From: CAJBVG01 sp943371425
Lineage (GTDB): Bacteria; Bacteroidota; Bacteroidia; Sphingobacteriales; Sphingobacteriaceae
Assembly (NCBI GenBank): GCA_943371425.1
Contig: CALRUR010000010.1
Coordinates: forward strand, 47,463-111,462
DNA length: 64,000 nt
Direction of reading: 5' to 3'
The notes under the pieces are model-generated. The model was not told where the DNA came from. It ran no database searches and was given only the letters and a program-made list of their open reading frames with translations. How positions within the stretch are numbered: the first letter of the stretch is position 1; each line of letters starts with the position of its first letter. Position numbers and translations under genes: made by a program. Shown piece after piece: positions 26,371 through 35,781 of this stretch.

Positions 26371-28365
26371 CTATTTTTCAATCCAATTTCCGTCTTCTCT
26401 TATCAATTCAATTAATTGATCAACTGCATTCTCAGTATTCACATTTTTGCGCATTACTTCTTTGCCTCTGTACAAGGTTATTTTTCCTGGACCTGTCCCC
26501 ACATATCCATAATCTGCATCGGCCATTTCGCCCGGCCCATTTACAATACAGCCCATAATGCCTATTTTAATTCCTTTTAAATGATCAGTTCTAGAGCGAA
26601 TCATCTGTGTAGTTTCTTGCAAATCGAAAAGTGTACGTCCGCATGATGGGCAAGAGATGTACTCCGTTTTTGAAATACGAGTTCTGCTAGCTTGTAATAT
26701 TCCGAAGGATATAGAATTTATTACCCGTAAGGATAAATCTTTATCGGCCGATAACCATATCCCATCAGAAAATCCATCAATTAATAATGCACCAAAATCT
26801 GTTGCTGCGTATAATTGTAATTCATCTAAACTTAAATTACTGTAATTATTTTTTGTTATAATCGGTATGTCATAATTTAATAACAATAACTTAAAGAAAA
26901 CTTCACGTTGTGAAGCCATTCTATTAGGCAATTCAGATTCTAAAATTAAACAAACACTTTTATCAATATTTAATTTATGCAAAAGTCCATCGTTTAATTC
27001 AGTAGGTTTTGCAAGTACAAAATGTAAGGGTAAATCATGCTCTTCTAATGCAGCATATTCCTTAATATTTAATAATGGAATGCTATTTTCTATTTCCTTA
27101 TTTTCTTTTTTCTTTAAATCGAGCCACTTTTTGTAATTATATAATTTTCTCAAATTCCCAGGGAAACTATATTCAGGTACATGGTCGCCTAAGTACACAA
27201 TATCCGCTGCCAAATCGCTCATGTTATATTTATCCAACAGTGCTGAATAGGTATATCCAATTTGCGAAAGTTGCAATGGTTCGTTCAATGTTAAATGAGA
27301 TAAATCTGCAATTACAACGGGCACATGATGGCCTCCAAGTAAACCTAAATCTTTGGTGTGGCGACGTGTGTGTTCGTAGGGGTTAAAATTTTCGGGAAGC
27401 GAAATTTCTTTTTCAAGCTCATTCGCTTTTATAGTTTCTTTAGCACGCAATACATACCTATCTGCAAAGGCTTTTGCAACGGGAGCTTCAAACTCGGGCT
27501 CCTCGGTTAAGGAAACTCTTATGGTATCTCCTATTCCATCTTCTAATAAAGTTCCAATACCAACTGCCGATTTTATTCTACCATCTTCTCCATCGCCTGC
27601 TTCTGTTACTCCTAAATGCAATGGGTAATTCATGCCTTCTTTAGCCATGGTTTCAATTAGCAATCGATAGGCTTGCACCATAACCTGAGCATTACTAGAT
27701 TTCATAGAAACTACTAAATTATAGTAGTTCATGTCTTCGCACATTCTTATAAATTCCATTGCCGATTCTACCATACCCAATGGAGTATCGCCATACCAAC
27801 TCATAATACGATCAGAAAGTGAACCGTGGTTAGTTCCAATACGCATGGCGGTTCCGTACTCTTTGCAAATTTTTACCAATGGCTCAAACTTTTTTCTAAT
27901 TCGATCGAGCTCAGCGTTATATTCGGATTGAGTATAATCTATCTGTTCAAACTTTTTCTTGTCGGCATAATTGCCTGGGTTTACCCTTACTTTTTCTACA
28001 ATACGTGCTGCTGCTTCTGCTGCATTGGGGGTAAAATGGATGTCTGCAACTAAAGGAACATTGTAACCGCGTTTGCGCAATTCTTTTTTTATCTCCGCTA
28101 AATTGTTCGATTCGTTAACACTAGGTGCCGTAATTCTTACATATTCGCAACCGGCCTCCACCATACGTATGGTCTGTTCTACCGTTGCCAAGGTATTCAT
28201 GGTATCAGTAGTAGTCATGGATTGTATACGTATTGGGTGATGTGCTCCCATCGGAACATCGCCAATGCTTACTTCGCGAGTGTTATATCTTTTATATTGA
28301 TGTAATGAATTGCAATACTTGCCTTTTAATTCTGAAAGTAGTTGAATAGATTTGTCTGTTAGCAT
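26371..28365 (-). CDS. ispG: 4-hydroxy-3-methylbut-2-enyl-diphosphate synthase, long three-domain form
   Basis: Penultimate enzyme of the MEP isoprenoid route, making HMBPP from MEcPP with a [4Fe-4S] cluster. At 664 residues it is the large form known from Bacteroidota, Chlamydia and plants, with an extra central domain (about 270-560) between the TIM barrel and the cluster domain. Cluster ligands are in SCPSCGRTLFD and GCIVNGPGEMADADYG near the C-terminus. A bidirectional terminator-like hairpin separates its start from the LiaF-like gene. It shows the strain uses MEP rather than mevalonate chemistry. Confidence 0.96.
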   Translation of the reverse strand: MLTDKSIQLLSELKGKYCNSLHQYKRYNTREVSIGDVPMGAHHPIRIQSMTTTDTMNTLATVEQTIRMVEAGCEYVRITAPSVNESNNLAEIKKELRKRGYNVPLVADIHFTPNAAEAAARIVEKVRVNPGNYADKKKFEQIDYTQSEYNAELDRIRKKFEPLVKICKEYGTAMRIGTNHGSLSDRIMSWYGDTPLGMVESAMEFIRMCEDMNYYNLVVSMKSSNAQVMVQAYRLLIETMAKEGMNYPLHLGVTEAGDGEDGRIKSAVGIGTLLEDGIGDTIRVSLTEEPEFEAPVAKAFADRYVLRAKETIKANELEKEISLPENFNPYEHTRRHTKDLGLLGGHHVPVVIADLSHLTLNEPLQLSQIGYTYSALLDKYNMSDLAADIVYLGDHVPEYSFPGNLRKLYNYKKWLDLKKKENKEIENSIPLLNIKEYAALEEHDLPLHFVLAKPTELNDGLLHKLNIDKSVCLILESELPNRMASQREVFFKLLLLNYDIPIITKNNYSNLSLDELQLYAATDFGALLIDGFSDGIWLSADKDLSLRVINSISFGILQASRTRISKTEYISCPSCGRTLFDLQETTQMIRSRTDHLKGIKIGIMGCIVNGPGEMADADYGYVGTGPGKITLYRGKEVMRKNVNTENAVDQLIELIREDGNWIEK

Positions 28366-28416
28366 AAACGGTTTGTATAATGCTAAATAACAAAAAAAAC
28401 AGATAGGAGTTTCAAT

Positions 28417-28452
28417 AAAAAAGGCCTGATTTAAAAAATCAAGCCTTTTTTT
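28417..28452 (-). terminator. Hairpin terminator after the LiaF-like gene
   Basis: Arms at 28417-28432 and 28436-28451 pair at 15 of 16 positions around a three-base loop, with A and T tracts on both outer sides, so it could act in both directions. It lies 16 bases past the LiaF-like stop and upstream of ispG. Confidence 0.85.
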
Positions 28453-28467
28453 GTGAAGTAAATGGGT

Positions 28468-29406
28468 TTAGTAGCGTTCAATTGTTACGCTGCTCATTCC
28501 CGCATCCACGTTTATATTGATCAGGTTACCCTTGCCGTTAAAATTATCCGACTCATAATAACCATCCTTTTTCTTGCTGAAGCCTTCTAAATTTTCTGAT
28601 GAAAGTACCGCATCCATTTTTACTCTACAACGTGCACTCATCGGCACACGTAAGGTAACACTAGAAGCACCAGCATCTATATCCACATTACTTTCTGCTT
28701 GTTTGTCTGATAATTTCATATCTATAGATGCAGCTCCTGCATCTAAATTAATGGTTCTCACTTTATATTTCGAGAAATCAAAATCAATTGCTCCTGCACC
28801 AATTTCAAAATTAAAGTCCCATGTAAGCGCAGGGTTTAATTTCACCTCTACTTGGTTATCAATTTTTCCATTTTTTATTTTGATGTTGCTAGAGGTTAAC
28901 TTCATTTTAATATCTTCAGTAGAATCTGTTCTCACTTTTTCTAATGAATACTCGCCTTTGCGTGTCATGGTAGTAGCATCAATCAATTGCGAAGTAGTAT
29001 CGTTCAAAATAAATTTTGCGGCACCCCCTTCAAAAGATAATTTAGCCACGCGAACGCCCGAATCTAAAGGGATGTTGAAGTCTTGTGTTTTTACACCATT
29101 GCTATCTATTTCAATATTTAAATCATCACTCCAATCAAAATAATGATCTCTTTTTGTACCACTAAAATCAACTACTTGGTAGATAAAAATTGCGATAACG
29201 ATTGCTGCAGAACCATTGAAAAACCAAGGGTTCATGTTTGTATTTTTTGCTAAACTATTTAAGCCTAAAATAATTAATATCAAGGGCCATAAGCTTGCCA
29301 TTCTGCCCCAATTTATGCTCAATGGCAATATATTGAAGTTGTGTACTACGAGGAGTAATCCTATCAGGATTAAAAACGATCCCCAAATTAATTTTCTTGA
29401 ATTCAT
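28468..29406 (-). CDS. LiaF-like membrane protein with toast-rack type C-terminal domain
   Basis: Start set at ATG 29406 (MNSRKLIWGS), 7 bases after the PspC stop; a longer frame reads back into pspC. The 312-residue protein begins with a LiaF-type transmembrane module (IWGSFLILIGLLLVVHNF, LWPLILIILGLNSL, about 1-75). The rest is a beta-rich domain with repeated glycine-poor strands (GGAAKFIL, GAGAIDFDF, DAGAASIDM, DAGASSVTL, DAGMSSVTI), resembling the DUF2154/toast-rack beta-solenoid of LiaF and adhesin-like proteins. The role is probably in envelope-stress sensing with the PspC partner. Confidence 0.82.
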   Translation of the reverse strand: MNSRKLIWGSFLILIGLLLVVHNFNILPLSINWGRMASLWPLILIILGLNSLAKNTNMNPWFFNGSAAIVIAIFIYQVVDFSGTKRDHYFDWSDDLNIEIDSNGVKTQDFNIPLDSGVRVAKLSFEGGAAKFILNDTTSQLIDATTMTRKGEYSLEKVRTDSTEDIKMKLTSSNIKIKNGKIDNQVEVKLNPALTWDFNFEIGAGAIDFDFSKYKVRTINLDAGAASIDMKLSDKQAESNVDIDAGASSVTLRVPMSARCRVKMDAVLSSENLEGFSKKKDGYYESDNFNGKGNLININVDAGMSSVTIERY

Positions 29407-29413
29407 ACTTAAA

Positions 29414-29866
29414 TTATTGATCTTTTTTATTTTTTGAATTATTCCAAATAATACCTGCACCTACTGCAACTAATATTAATGGCCATAATTTATCGAACTC
29501 GAACCATGGTACAAATTCATCTGCTAAAAATATAACACCCAATGTTAAGAGCACTAAGCCACCTATAACACTTTCGTTATTTTTTCTTCTCATTTTTTTA
29601 AGTTTTGCTTCGTCAACTGGTTGTGCTTCGCCTGCATCGTTTACGGTGTAATCTACCGTTGGACCAGTTGCATTAAATTCAATTTTTTTTTCAGGAATTA
29701 CAATCCATAAAATAATGTATAGTAAAACACCCGATCCGAAACCGAAAAGTGCTACTAAAAATAATGCACGTACTAATGTTACGTCGATACTGAAATAATC
29801 AGCGAGACCAGCACAAACACCTCCTATAGATGCTCTTTGTTTGTCTCTGTAAAGTTCTTTTGCCAT
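29414..29866 (-). CDS. PspC-domain membrane protein
   Basis: A 150-residue protein: residues 1-60 form a PspC domain (LYRDKQRASIGGVCAGLADYF followed by a membrane helix ending in WIVIPEKK). After a linker come two more helices, GGLVLLTLGVIFLADEF and LWPLILVAVGAGII, matching the LiaF-type membrane module also present in the next gene. PspC proteins signal envelope stress. With the downstream LiaF-like gene only 7 bases away, this is a two-gene envelope-stress unit, closed by the hairpin at 28417-28452. Confidence 0.9.
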   Translation of the reverse strand: MAKELYRDKQRASIGGVCAGLADYFSIDVTLVRALFLVALFGFGSGVLLYIILWIVIPEKKIEFNATGPTVDYTVNDAGEAQPVDEAKLKKMRRKNNESVIGGLVLLTLGVIFLADEFVPWFEFDKLWPLILVAVGAGIIWNNSKNKKDQ

Positions 29867-30020
29867 GTTATTTAGGTTTATTTTTTATCAAAGATGCAAG
29901 TAGAAGTGCTTTCTGTAAAGTATCCTCCGATGAACGCACTTAATTCACCGACGAAGTAGGAGCATTTAGCTATGAGCGTAGCGCTAAGAGCAATAAGCAA
30001 GGAGTTATGAGCAGGCTGCG

Positions 30021-30055
30021 AATTCATTCATAATTCATAATTCATAATTCATTCA
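30021..30055. repeat. Short heptamer array abutting the SDR stop codon
   Basis: About three and a half units of AATTCAT in register (30032-30051) with partial copies on both sides. It reaches the stop codon of the SDR gene (30049-30051). The remaining gap to the PspC gene (29867-30020) holds no other clear feature. Confidence 0.6.
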
Positions 30056-30768
30056 CTTATCTGCCCATGTTGTGGCCTAATTATAATCTCCTCTAAACAG
30101 GCCCCTTTAGAGAGGTTAGCTGCCATAAACAAGGTTTCAGCAATGTCTTCGGCCATAATAAATCGTTCAGAATCGATGGTTGTACCATCCCATGAGGCTG
30201 TTAGGGTTGAGCCTGGTATAATTGCCGTGGTTTTTATATTTGTTTCCATTAAAGATTCTCTGAGGGTTTTTATAAATCCATAAACTGCATATTTACTTAT
30301 GGTATACGCAAAGGCTTCTTTAACCGGGGTGATGTTAGCCACTGAACAGATACTAAAAATATGCCCTTCATCTTTTTCTAACATTGGCTCCATCAGAGCT
30401 TTTGTTAAATAATAACCCGAGTAATAATTTACATTCATCATTTTTTCCATTATTACATCGTCTTCATCAAAAAAAGTAGAAGGTTGGTAAACTCCTAGGT
30501 TGTTAACCAAAATATTAGGTTCTACGTTATTTTCTGCTAGTACATCCACAATTTTTTGCACTTGTTTTTTTTCAGCTAAGTCGGCACTTATGCAAAGAAT
30601 CGCAATATCGTAATCATCTAACAGTACTTTTTTTTGCTCTTGTAAATCTTTATCAGACCTAGCTATGAGCACCAAATTGTAATTATTTGAAGCAAATTTT
30701 CTGGCAATTGCATTGCCAATGCCTTTGGTAGAACCGGTTATCAGTATGGTTTTCATCTCTTTATTCAT
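30049..30768 (-). CDS. Short-chain dehydrogenase/reductase
   Basis: A 239-residue classical SDR. The nucleotide motif is TGSTKGIG (11-18), NNLG is at 89-92, S142 lies in the catalytic-serine region and the catalytic pair is Y155-x3-K159 (YTISK). The normal N-terminal NAG-type motif is present as NNLG. Substrate cannot be assigned; the family covers 3-ketoacyl and many alcohol reductases. It is divergent from the MlaE gene with 68 bases between. A second Met at residue 5 is an alternative start. Confidence 0.9.
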   Translation of the reverse strand: MNKEMKTILITGSTKGIGNAIARKFASNNYNLVLIARSDKDLQEQKKVLLDDYDIAILCISADLAEKKQVQKIVDVLAENNVEPNILVNNLGVYQPSTFFDEDDVIMEKMMNVNYYSGYYLTKALMEPMLEKDEGHIFSICSVANITPVKEAFAYTISKYAVYGFIKTLRESLMETNIKTTAIIPGSTLTASWDGTTIDSERFIMAEDIAETLFMAANLSKGACLEEIIIRPQHGQISE

Positions 30769-30836
30769 CTTAATATTGCTTAATGAGGTAATTGAAGGCT
30801 TAATTTATTACTTTTACCTTATATTCTATCAAAAAT

Positions 30837-31571
30837 ATGTTTTTATATCACCTGGGCAGATATGTTTTATTGTTGAAGGGAGCATTTTCTAAGCCCGAAA
30901 AATTTGCGGTATACTGGAAAGAAACCTTTAAAGAAATGAATGTAATGGGCGTGGGCTCCTTAGGCATTGTTTCTATTATTGCCGTTTTTTTAGGCGCTGT
31001 TACCTGCGTACAAACAGCTTATCAATTAGTAAGTAATTTAATTCCTAGAGAAGTTATTGGGCAAATAACCCGCGATTCTACCATCTTGGAATTTAGTCCT
31101 TCTATTACCATGCTAGTATTGTCGGGCCGTTTAGGTTCTAACATTGCCTCACAAATTGGCACCATGCGTGTAACCGAACAAATAGATGCCTTAGAAATAA
31201 TGGGAGTAAACACTTCAGGATTTTTAATTTTACCGAAATTAATTGCCGGATTATTTATCATCCCGATGTTAATTGTATTCTCTATGTTTTTGAGTTTAAT
31301 AGGCGGTTATTTAGCAGGAACTCTTTCGGGTGTTATTACTCCTGAGGAATATATTGGAGGTATACTTTCTGATTGGAATCCTACTATCTTAATTGTAGCC
31401 CTAATAAAATCGTATATATTCACCTTTTTAATGGTAACCGTTTCTGCATACCATGGTTTTTATACATCTGGTGGAGCTATAGAGGTAGGGCGTTCGAGCA
31501 CCAAGGCAGTGGTGTATAGCTGTATTTTAATTTTATGTTTTGATTATTTAGTAGCTCAGCTTTTCTTATAA
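30837..31571 (+). CDS. mlaE: MlaE-family ABC transporter permease
   Basis: A 244-residue permease with five to six membrane helices. VQTAYQLVSNLIPREVIG, LVLSGRLGSNIASQIGTMRVTEQIDALEIMGV and the C-terminal GGAIEVGRSSTKAVV are typical of MlaE/TrgD. It forms the membrane part of a phospholipid transporter that maintains outer-membrane lipid asymmetry. Its stop overlaps the ATPase start by one base. No MlaD-type substrate-binding gene follows here. Confidence 0.93.
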   Translation: MFLYHLGRYVLLLKGAFSKPEKFAVYWKETFKEMNVMGVGSLGIVSIIAVFLGAVTCVQTAYQLVSNLIPREVIGQITRDSTILEFSPSITMLVLSGRLGSNIASQIGTMRVTEQIDALEIMGVNTSGFLILPKLIAGLFIIPMLIVFSMFLSLIGGYLAGTLSGVITPEEYIGGILSDWNPTILIVALIKSYIFTFLMVTVSAYHGFYTSGGAIEVGRSSTKAVVYSCILILCFDYLVAQLFL

Positions 31572-32317
31572 TGATTGAAGTAAAAAATATTTCTAAATCT
31601 TTTGATACCAAAATAGTATTAGATGATATAAGTGTAAATTTTAAACCAGGTACTACCAGTTTAATAATTGGAAGTAGTGGTTCTGGTAAAACAACTTTGC
31701 TAAAATGCATGGTTGGATTACATGAAGTAGATTCTGGAGAAATTTTATATTCGGGAGAAGATTTTTGCACTTTAAATTTTAAAGAACGAATTCCTATTCG
31801 TAAAGAAATTGGAATGCTTTTTCAAGGATCGGCACTGTTTGACTCGATGACAGTGGAAGAAAATCTATTGTTCCCTTTGAACATGTTTAGTGAGATGTCT
31901 TTTTCTGAAAAAAGCGACCGCATCGATTTTTGTTTGAAACGTGTAAACCTTGATAACGTGCGTAAGCTAAGCCCATCCGAGCTTTCGGGAGGGATGAAAA
32001 AAAGAGTGGGCATTGCACGTGCAATTGCAATGCAACCAAAATATTTATTTTGTGACGAGCCCAACTCAGGGCTAGACCCTCAAACATCCATTGTAATTGA
32101 TAATTTAATTAAAGAAATTACAGAAGAGTACAACATTACAACAGTTGTAAACACACACGATATGAATTCTGTAATGGAGATAGGCGACTTTATTGTTTTT
32201 TTACATCAAGGTAAAAAATGGTGGGAAGGTACTAACGAAGAAATAAGGAGTACAGACAATAAAGAAATAAATGAATTTGTATTTGCAAGTAAATTTATGC
32301 GAATGCAATTAAAGTAA
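31571..32317 (+). CDS. mlaF: MlaF-like ABC transporter ATPase
   Basis: A 248-residue ATP-binding subunit. Walker A is GSSGSGKTT (34-42), the Q-loop is MLFQGSALFDSMTVEENL, the signature is LSGGMKKR, Walker B is YLFCDEPNSGLDP and the H-loop is VVNTHDM. The Q-loop sequence and MKKR signature fit the Mla/Ttg2A group. It is translationally linked to the MlaE permease. It drives lipid movement between inner and outer membranes; direction cannot be read from sequence. Confidence 0.93.
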   Translation: MIEVKNISKSFDTKIVLDDISVNFKPGTTSLIIGSSGSGKTTLLKCMVGLHEVDSGEILYSGEDFCTLNFKERIPIRKEIGMLFQGSALFDSMTVEENLLFPLNMFSEMSFSEKSDRIDFCLKRVNLDNVRKLSPSELSGGMKKRVGIARAIAMQPKYLFCDEPNSGLDPQTSIVIDNLIKEITEEYNITTVVNTHDMNSVMEIGDFIVFLHQGKKWWEGTNEEIRSTDNKEINEFVFASKFMRMQLK

Positions 32318-32324
32318 AATTACA

Positions 32325-32927
32325 ATGGATGCGATTCAAAAAACTCTCGTACTTTTTGCACATCCACGTTACGAAAATTCGAGGATACAGCATGCTCTTT
32401 TAAAAAAAATAAAACATTTACCCGGCCTTCGAATTCACGATTTATACGAACACTATCCAGAATTTAACATCGATGTTGAATACGAAAAGGAATTATTATT
32501 AGAGCACGATTTAATTATTTGGATGCACCCATTTTATTGGTACAGCGCACCACCTATTATAAAACAATGGATTGATTTAGTATTGCAACATGGATGGGCC
32601 TACGGCAAAGGAGGTACCGCACTAAGTGGCAAACGAGTATTTAGCTGTATTTCTTCTGGCGGACCCCGTGAAGCCTATCAACAAGAAGGTTTCCATTCTT
32701 ATACGGTACATGAATTTTTAAGACCTTTTGAACGTACCACAACACTTTGCAACATGGAATATCTACCGCCCTTTTTCATACATGGTAGTCATAAAATTAC
32801 GGAGCAGGATTTAGACCTTCATGCCAATCAATATCAACAAGTATTAAAACAACTTACCCAAACTACTGTAGAAATTATCGAATTAAAAAAACATTTGTAT
32901 TTAAACGATTGGATTAAAACTTTGTAA
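32325..32927 (+). CDS. KefF/KefG-like NAD(P)H quinone oxidoreductase
   Basis: A 200-residue flavodoxin-fold protein. FAHPRYENSRIQHALL (about 11-26) and WMHPFYWYSAPPIIKQWID (about 66-84) are the FMN-binding segments of the KefF/MdaB/NQO group, and GKRVFSCISSGGP follows. It lies one base before the Kef-type antiporter gene; in E. coli the KefF and KefG proteins bind to and stimulate KefC and KefB. The same ancillary role is inferred here. It is 7 bases after the MlaF gene, so the four genes may form a single transcript. Confidence 0.9.
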   Translation: MDAIQKTLVLFAHPRYENSRIQHALLKKIKHLPGLRIHDLYEHYPEFNIDVEYEKELLLEHDLIIWMHPFYWYSAPPIIKQWIDLVLQHGWAYGKGGTALSGKRVFSCISSGGPREAYQQEGFHSYTVHEFLRPFERTTTLCNMEYLPPFFIHGSHKITEQDLDLHANQYQQVLKQLTQTTVEIIELKKHLYLNDWIKTL

Positions 32928-32928
32928 G

Positions 32929-34785
32929 ATGGGAGAAAACATTTTATTAAGCTCGATTATTTTTTTAGGCGCTGCAATAGTGTGTGTACCTATTGCCAAA
33001 AAAATTGGCTTAGGCTCTGTATTAGGTTATTTAATTGCCGGAATTTTAATTGGGCCATTTATATTAGGTTTTGTTGGAGAAGAGGGTCAAGACATTATGC
33101 ATGCTGCCGAATTTGGAGTAGTAATGATGTTGTTTGTAATTGGTTTAGAAATAAAACCTAAAGAATTTTGGATCATGCGCAGATCCATCATTGGCTTAGG
33201 CAGCATACAAATGGTGCTTACCACTCTAATTATTGGAGGAATTTGCAATTTGTATTTTCATTTTAGTCCTCAAACATCATTGGCAATTGCATTGTCTATT
33301 AGCATGTCGTCTACCGCTATTATCTTACAAACATTAAAAGAAAAAGGTTTACATAAATCGAGTGCAGGACAAGCTGCATTTTCTGTGCTGTTGTTTCAAG
33401 ACATTATGGTAATTCCGATTTTAGCATTTTTACCATTGCTTGCAGCTTCGGATATTTTAAGCACAAGCACAGAGCAAACGTTTATAAGTAGTTTATCTCC
33501 AGGATTAAAAACCTTAACAGTGTTGGGTGCCATGGCAAGTATTGTAGTGGTTGGTTTATTTGTGGTAGCACCTTTCATGAAAATTATTGCACGCACACGT
33601 TTAAGAGAATTGTTTACCGCCACTGCATTGTTTCTGGTAATTGGAGTTGCGTATTTAATGACTATGGTGGGTATTAGTCCGGCACTTGGAACTTTTCTGG
33701 CTGGAGTGGTATTAGCAAACAGTAGTTTTAGGCATGAGTTAGAAAGTGATATAGAACCTTTTAAAGGCTTGCTTTTAGGCTTGTTTTTTATAGGTGTAGG
33801 TTCAAGTATAAATTTCAATTTAATAATAGAACAACCTGTATTTGTATTCTCCACTGTATTATTAATTATGTTGATAAAATCAATTGTATTAATACTAGCA
33901 GGTAAAGTTTTCAAAATAAAAAATGATCAAAATTTATTGTTTGCTTTTTTACTTTCGCAGGTTGGAGAATTTGCATTTGTATTATTAAATTTCAGTGGGC
34001 AATTGCAAATTATAGACCCGAAATGGAATGCAATGTTAATGGCAGTTGTAGCCTTGAGCATGACCATTACTCCTATTTTATTACTCATTAACGAACGATT
34101 TATTGATCCGTATTTTGGAACGAAAGAAGAAATTAAAGAAAGGGCACATGACGAAATACACGAAAAACATTCGGTAATTATTGCTGGCTTCGGGCATTTT
34201 GGAAGTACCATTGGTAGATTTTTAAAAGCGAATGGAATACATGCCACTATTTTAGATAATGATAGTGATAGAGTAGAATTACTCAGAAAAATGGGTTTTG
34301 AAGTTTACTATGGTGATGCTACACGTATTGATTTATTAAAATCTGCCGGAGCAGAAACCGCTAAAATGCTTATTGCTGCAATAGATTCTCCGGACATAAA
34401 CCACTCTTTAATTTTAACTGCAAGCAAGCATTTTCCAAATCTAAAAATAATGGCAAGAGCAAGAAACAGATTTGATGCTTATGAACTTTTAGATTTAGGG
34501 GTAACAAATATTTATCGTGAAACGCTTTATACTTCTGTACATATGGCGGTAGATGTATTGCATGAGCTTGGCATCAGAAATTATACCGCAACCCGTAAGG
34601 CGCAAGATTTTATAAAGTATGACGAAGAAGCCATGCGCAAACTCGCTTCTACCCGACATGATACTAATACCTATATATTAACGGTACGCGAACAAATAGA
34701 ACTCGAAGAAAAACTACTTTCCGAAGATTTACACCAACAACTTACCGACCATGATAGCGCTTGGGACTCGAGTACGATGAAATAA
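32929..34785 (+). CDS. Kef-type K+/H+ antiporter (CPA2) with TrkA-N domain
   Basis: A 618-residue protein. Residues about 1-390 are a CPA2 exchanger domain of 12 or so helices, with GVVMMLFVIGLEIKP and SMSSTAIILQTLKEKG as family motifs. Residues about 410-530 are a RCK/TrkA-N domain with the nucleotide turn IIAGFGHFGSTIGRFL and DNDSDRVELLRKMGFEVYYGDATR. E. coli KefB/KefC are opened by glutathione adducts to acidify the cell during electrophile stress; whether this one responds to thiols is unknown. Its stop codon is part of a 34-base inverted repeat. Confidence 0.93.
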   Translation: MGENILLSSIIFLGAAIVCVPIAKKIGLGSVLGYLIAGILIGPFILGFVGEEGQDIMHAAEFGVVMMLFVIGLEIKPKEFWIMRRSIIGLGSIQMVLTTLIIGGICNLYFHFSPQTSLAIALSISMSSTAIILQTLKEKGLHKSSAGQAAFSVLLFQDIMVIPILAFLPLLAASDILSTSTEQTFISSLSPGLKTLTVLGAMASIVVVGLFVVAPFMKIIARTRLRELFTATALFLVIGVAYLMTMVGISPALGTFLAGVVLANSSFRHELESDIEPFKGLLLGLFFIGVGSSINFNLIIEQPVFVFSTVLLIMLIKSIVLILAGKVFKIKNDQNLLFAFLLSQVGEFAFVLLNFSGQLQIIDPKWNAMLMAVVALSMTITPILLLINERFIDPYFGTKEEIKERAHDEIHEKHSVIIAGFGHFGSTIGRFLKANGIHATILDNDSDRVELLRKMGFEVYYGDATRIDLLKSAGAETAKMLIAAIDSPDINHSLILTASKHFPNLKIMARARNRFDAYELLDLGVTNIYRETLYTSVHMAVDVLHELGIRNYTATRKAQDFIKYDEEAMRKLASTRHDTNTYILTVREQIELEEKLLSEDLHQQLTDHDSAWDSSTMK

Positions 34786-34895
34786 ATTACGAATTATGAA
34801 TTACTAATTACGAATTAAACTAAGATGGTTAGAGATTGGGCAAAGTATTACTCCCGCTCAATTAATTCGTAATTTGTAATTCGTAATTCGTAATT
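34785..34895. repeat. 34-bp inverted repeat made of heptamer units
   Basis: The left arm 34785-34818 and right arm 34862-34895 match inverted at 32 of 34 positions, around a 43-base loop. Both arms are heptamer-type units (AATTACG, AATTATG, AATTACT). The left arm begins inside the TAA stop of the antiporter gene, and the right arm ends 7 bases before the methyltransferase start. The transcript would form a very stable stem; it lacks a T-tract so it is not a classic terminator. Confidence 0.85.
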
Positions 34896-34902
34896 TTGCC
34901 TC

Positions 34903-35778
34903 ATGATACAATCTCTTAGCCCCTTAAATTGGGAAGATTACGAACTTATCGACTGTGGGAATTTTGAAAAATTGGAACGATTTGGTCAGTATATTACCAT
35001 TCGTCCGGAGCCACAAGCCGTTTGGGACGCTGCAATGCCCGCAAAAGACTGGGAGAAACTAGCACATGTTCGTTTTAAACCGAAGGGTGGGTCTACTGGA
35101 GAGTGGATTAAGTTAAAAGAGATGCCAGACAGGTGGCATATACAATACAAAACAGATAATATTGATATTAAATTTAGGCTAGCACTTACTGCTTTTAAGC
35201 ATGTTGGAGTATTTCCGGAACAAGCAGTAAATTGGGATTATAGTGCGAAAGCTATTAAAGCAATGAAAATTGAACAGCCAAAAGTGTTGAATTTATTTGC
35301 GTATACAGGCGGAGCTTCCTTGGCTGCAAAAGCTGCTGGAGCCGATGTTACTCATGTTGATTCTATAAAACAAGTAGTAACTTGGGCCAACGAAAATCAA
35401 GAGTTATCGGGTTTAAGAGACATTAGGTGGGTGGTAGAAGATGCCTTGAAATTTGTGAAGCGTGAAGTTAAGCGCGGTAAAAAATACAATGGAATAATTT
35501 TAGACCCTCCGGCTTATGGCCACGGACCAAATGGAGAGAAATGGAAATTAGAAGAGAGCATCAACGAAATTATGAAAGACGTTGCAGCTTTATCCGACGA
35601 TAAAAATTTCTTCATGATATTAAATACCTATTCATTGGGATTCTCTTCATTAATTGTAGAGAACCTTATTAACACATCATTTAGAAGCACTAAGAATTTA
35701 GAAATTGGTGAGCTTTATTTACAAGCTACCAAAGGTTCTAAGTTACCATTAGGTGTTTTCGGAAAAGTAAACTATTAA
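34903..35778 (+). CDS. RlmI-like class I SAM methyltransferase
   Basis: A 291-residue protein related to the COG1092 rRNA (cytosine-C5) methyltransferases but lacking the N-terminal PUA domain of E. coli RlmI. The SAM site is LNLFAYTGGASLAA (about 125-138), and the catalytic DPPAYGHGP is at about 201-209. A 23S rRNA target is likely by family, but the exact residue is not certain. It starts just after the inverted repeat and 3 bases before the ABC-F gene, which also acts on the ribosome. Confidence 0.85.
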   Translation: MIQSLSPLNWEDYELIDCGNFEKLERFGQYITIRPEPQAVWDAAMPAKDWEKLAHVRFKPKGGSTGEWIKLKEMPDRWHIQYKTDNIDIKFRLALTAFKHVGVFPEQAVNWDYSAKAIKAMKIEQPKVLNLFAYTGGASLAAKAAGADVTHVDSIKQVVTWANENQELSGLRDIRWVVEDALKFVKREVKRGKKYNGIILDPPAYGHGPNGEKWKLEESINEIMKDVAALSDDKNFFMILNTYSLGFSSLIVENLINTSFRSTKNLEIGELYLQATKGSKLPLGVFGKVNY

Positions 35779-35781
35779 TTA

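Noticed and set aside
26371..28365. Extra-long IspG (and long FtsZ and MraY) as fusions or errors
   Set aside because: These lengths are usual for the phylum.
28574..29143. 189-codon open frame opposite the LiaF-like gene
   Set aside because: It mirrors the codon structure of a well-supported gene, has Ser-rich low-complexity content and no promoter; an antisense shadow.
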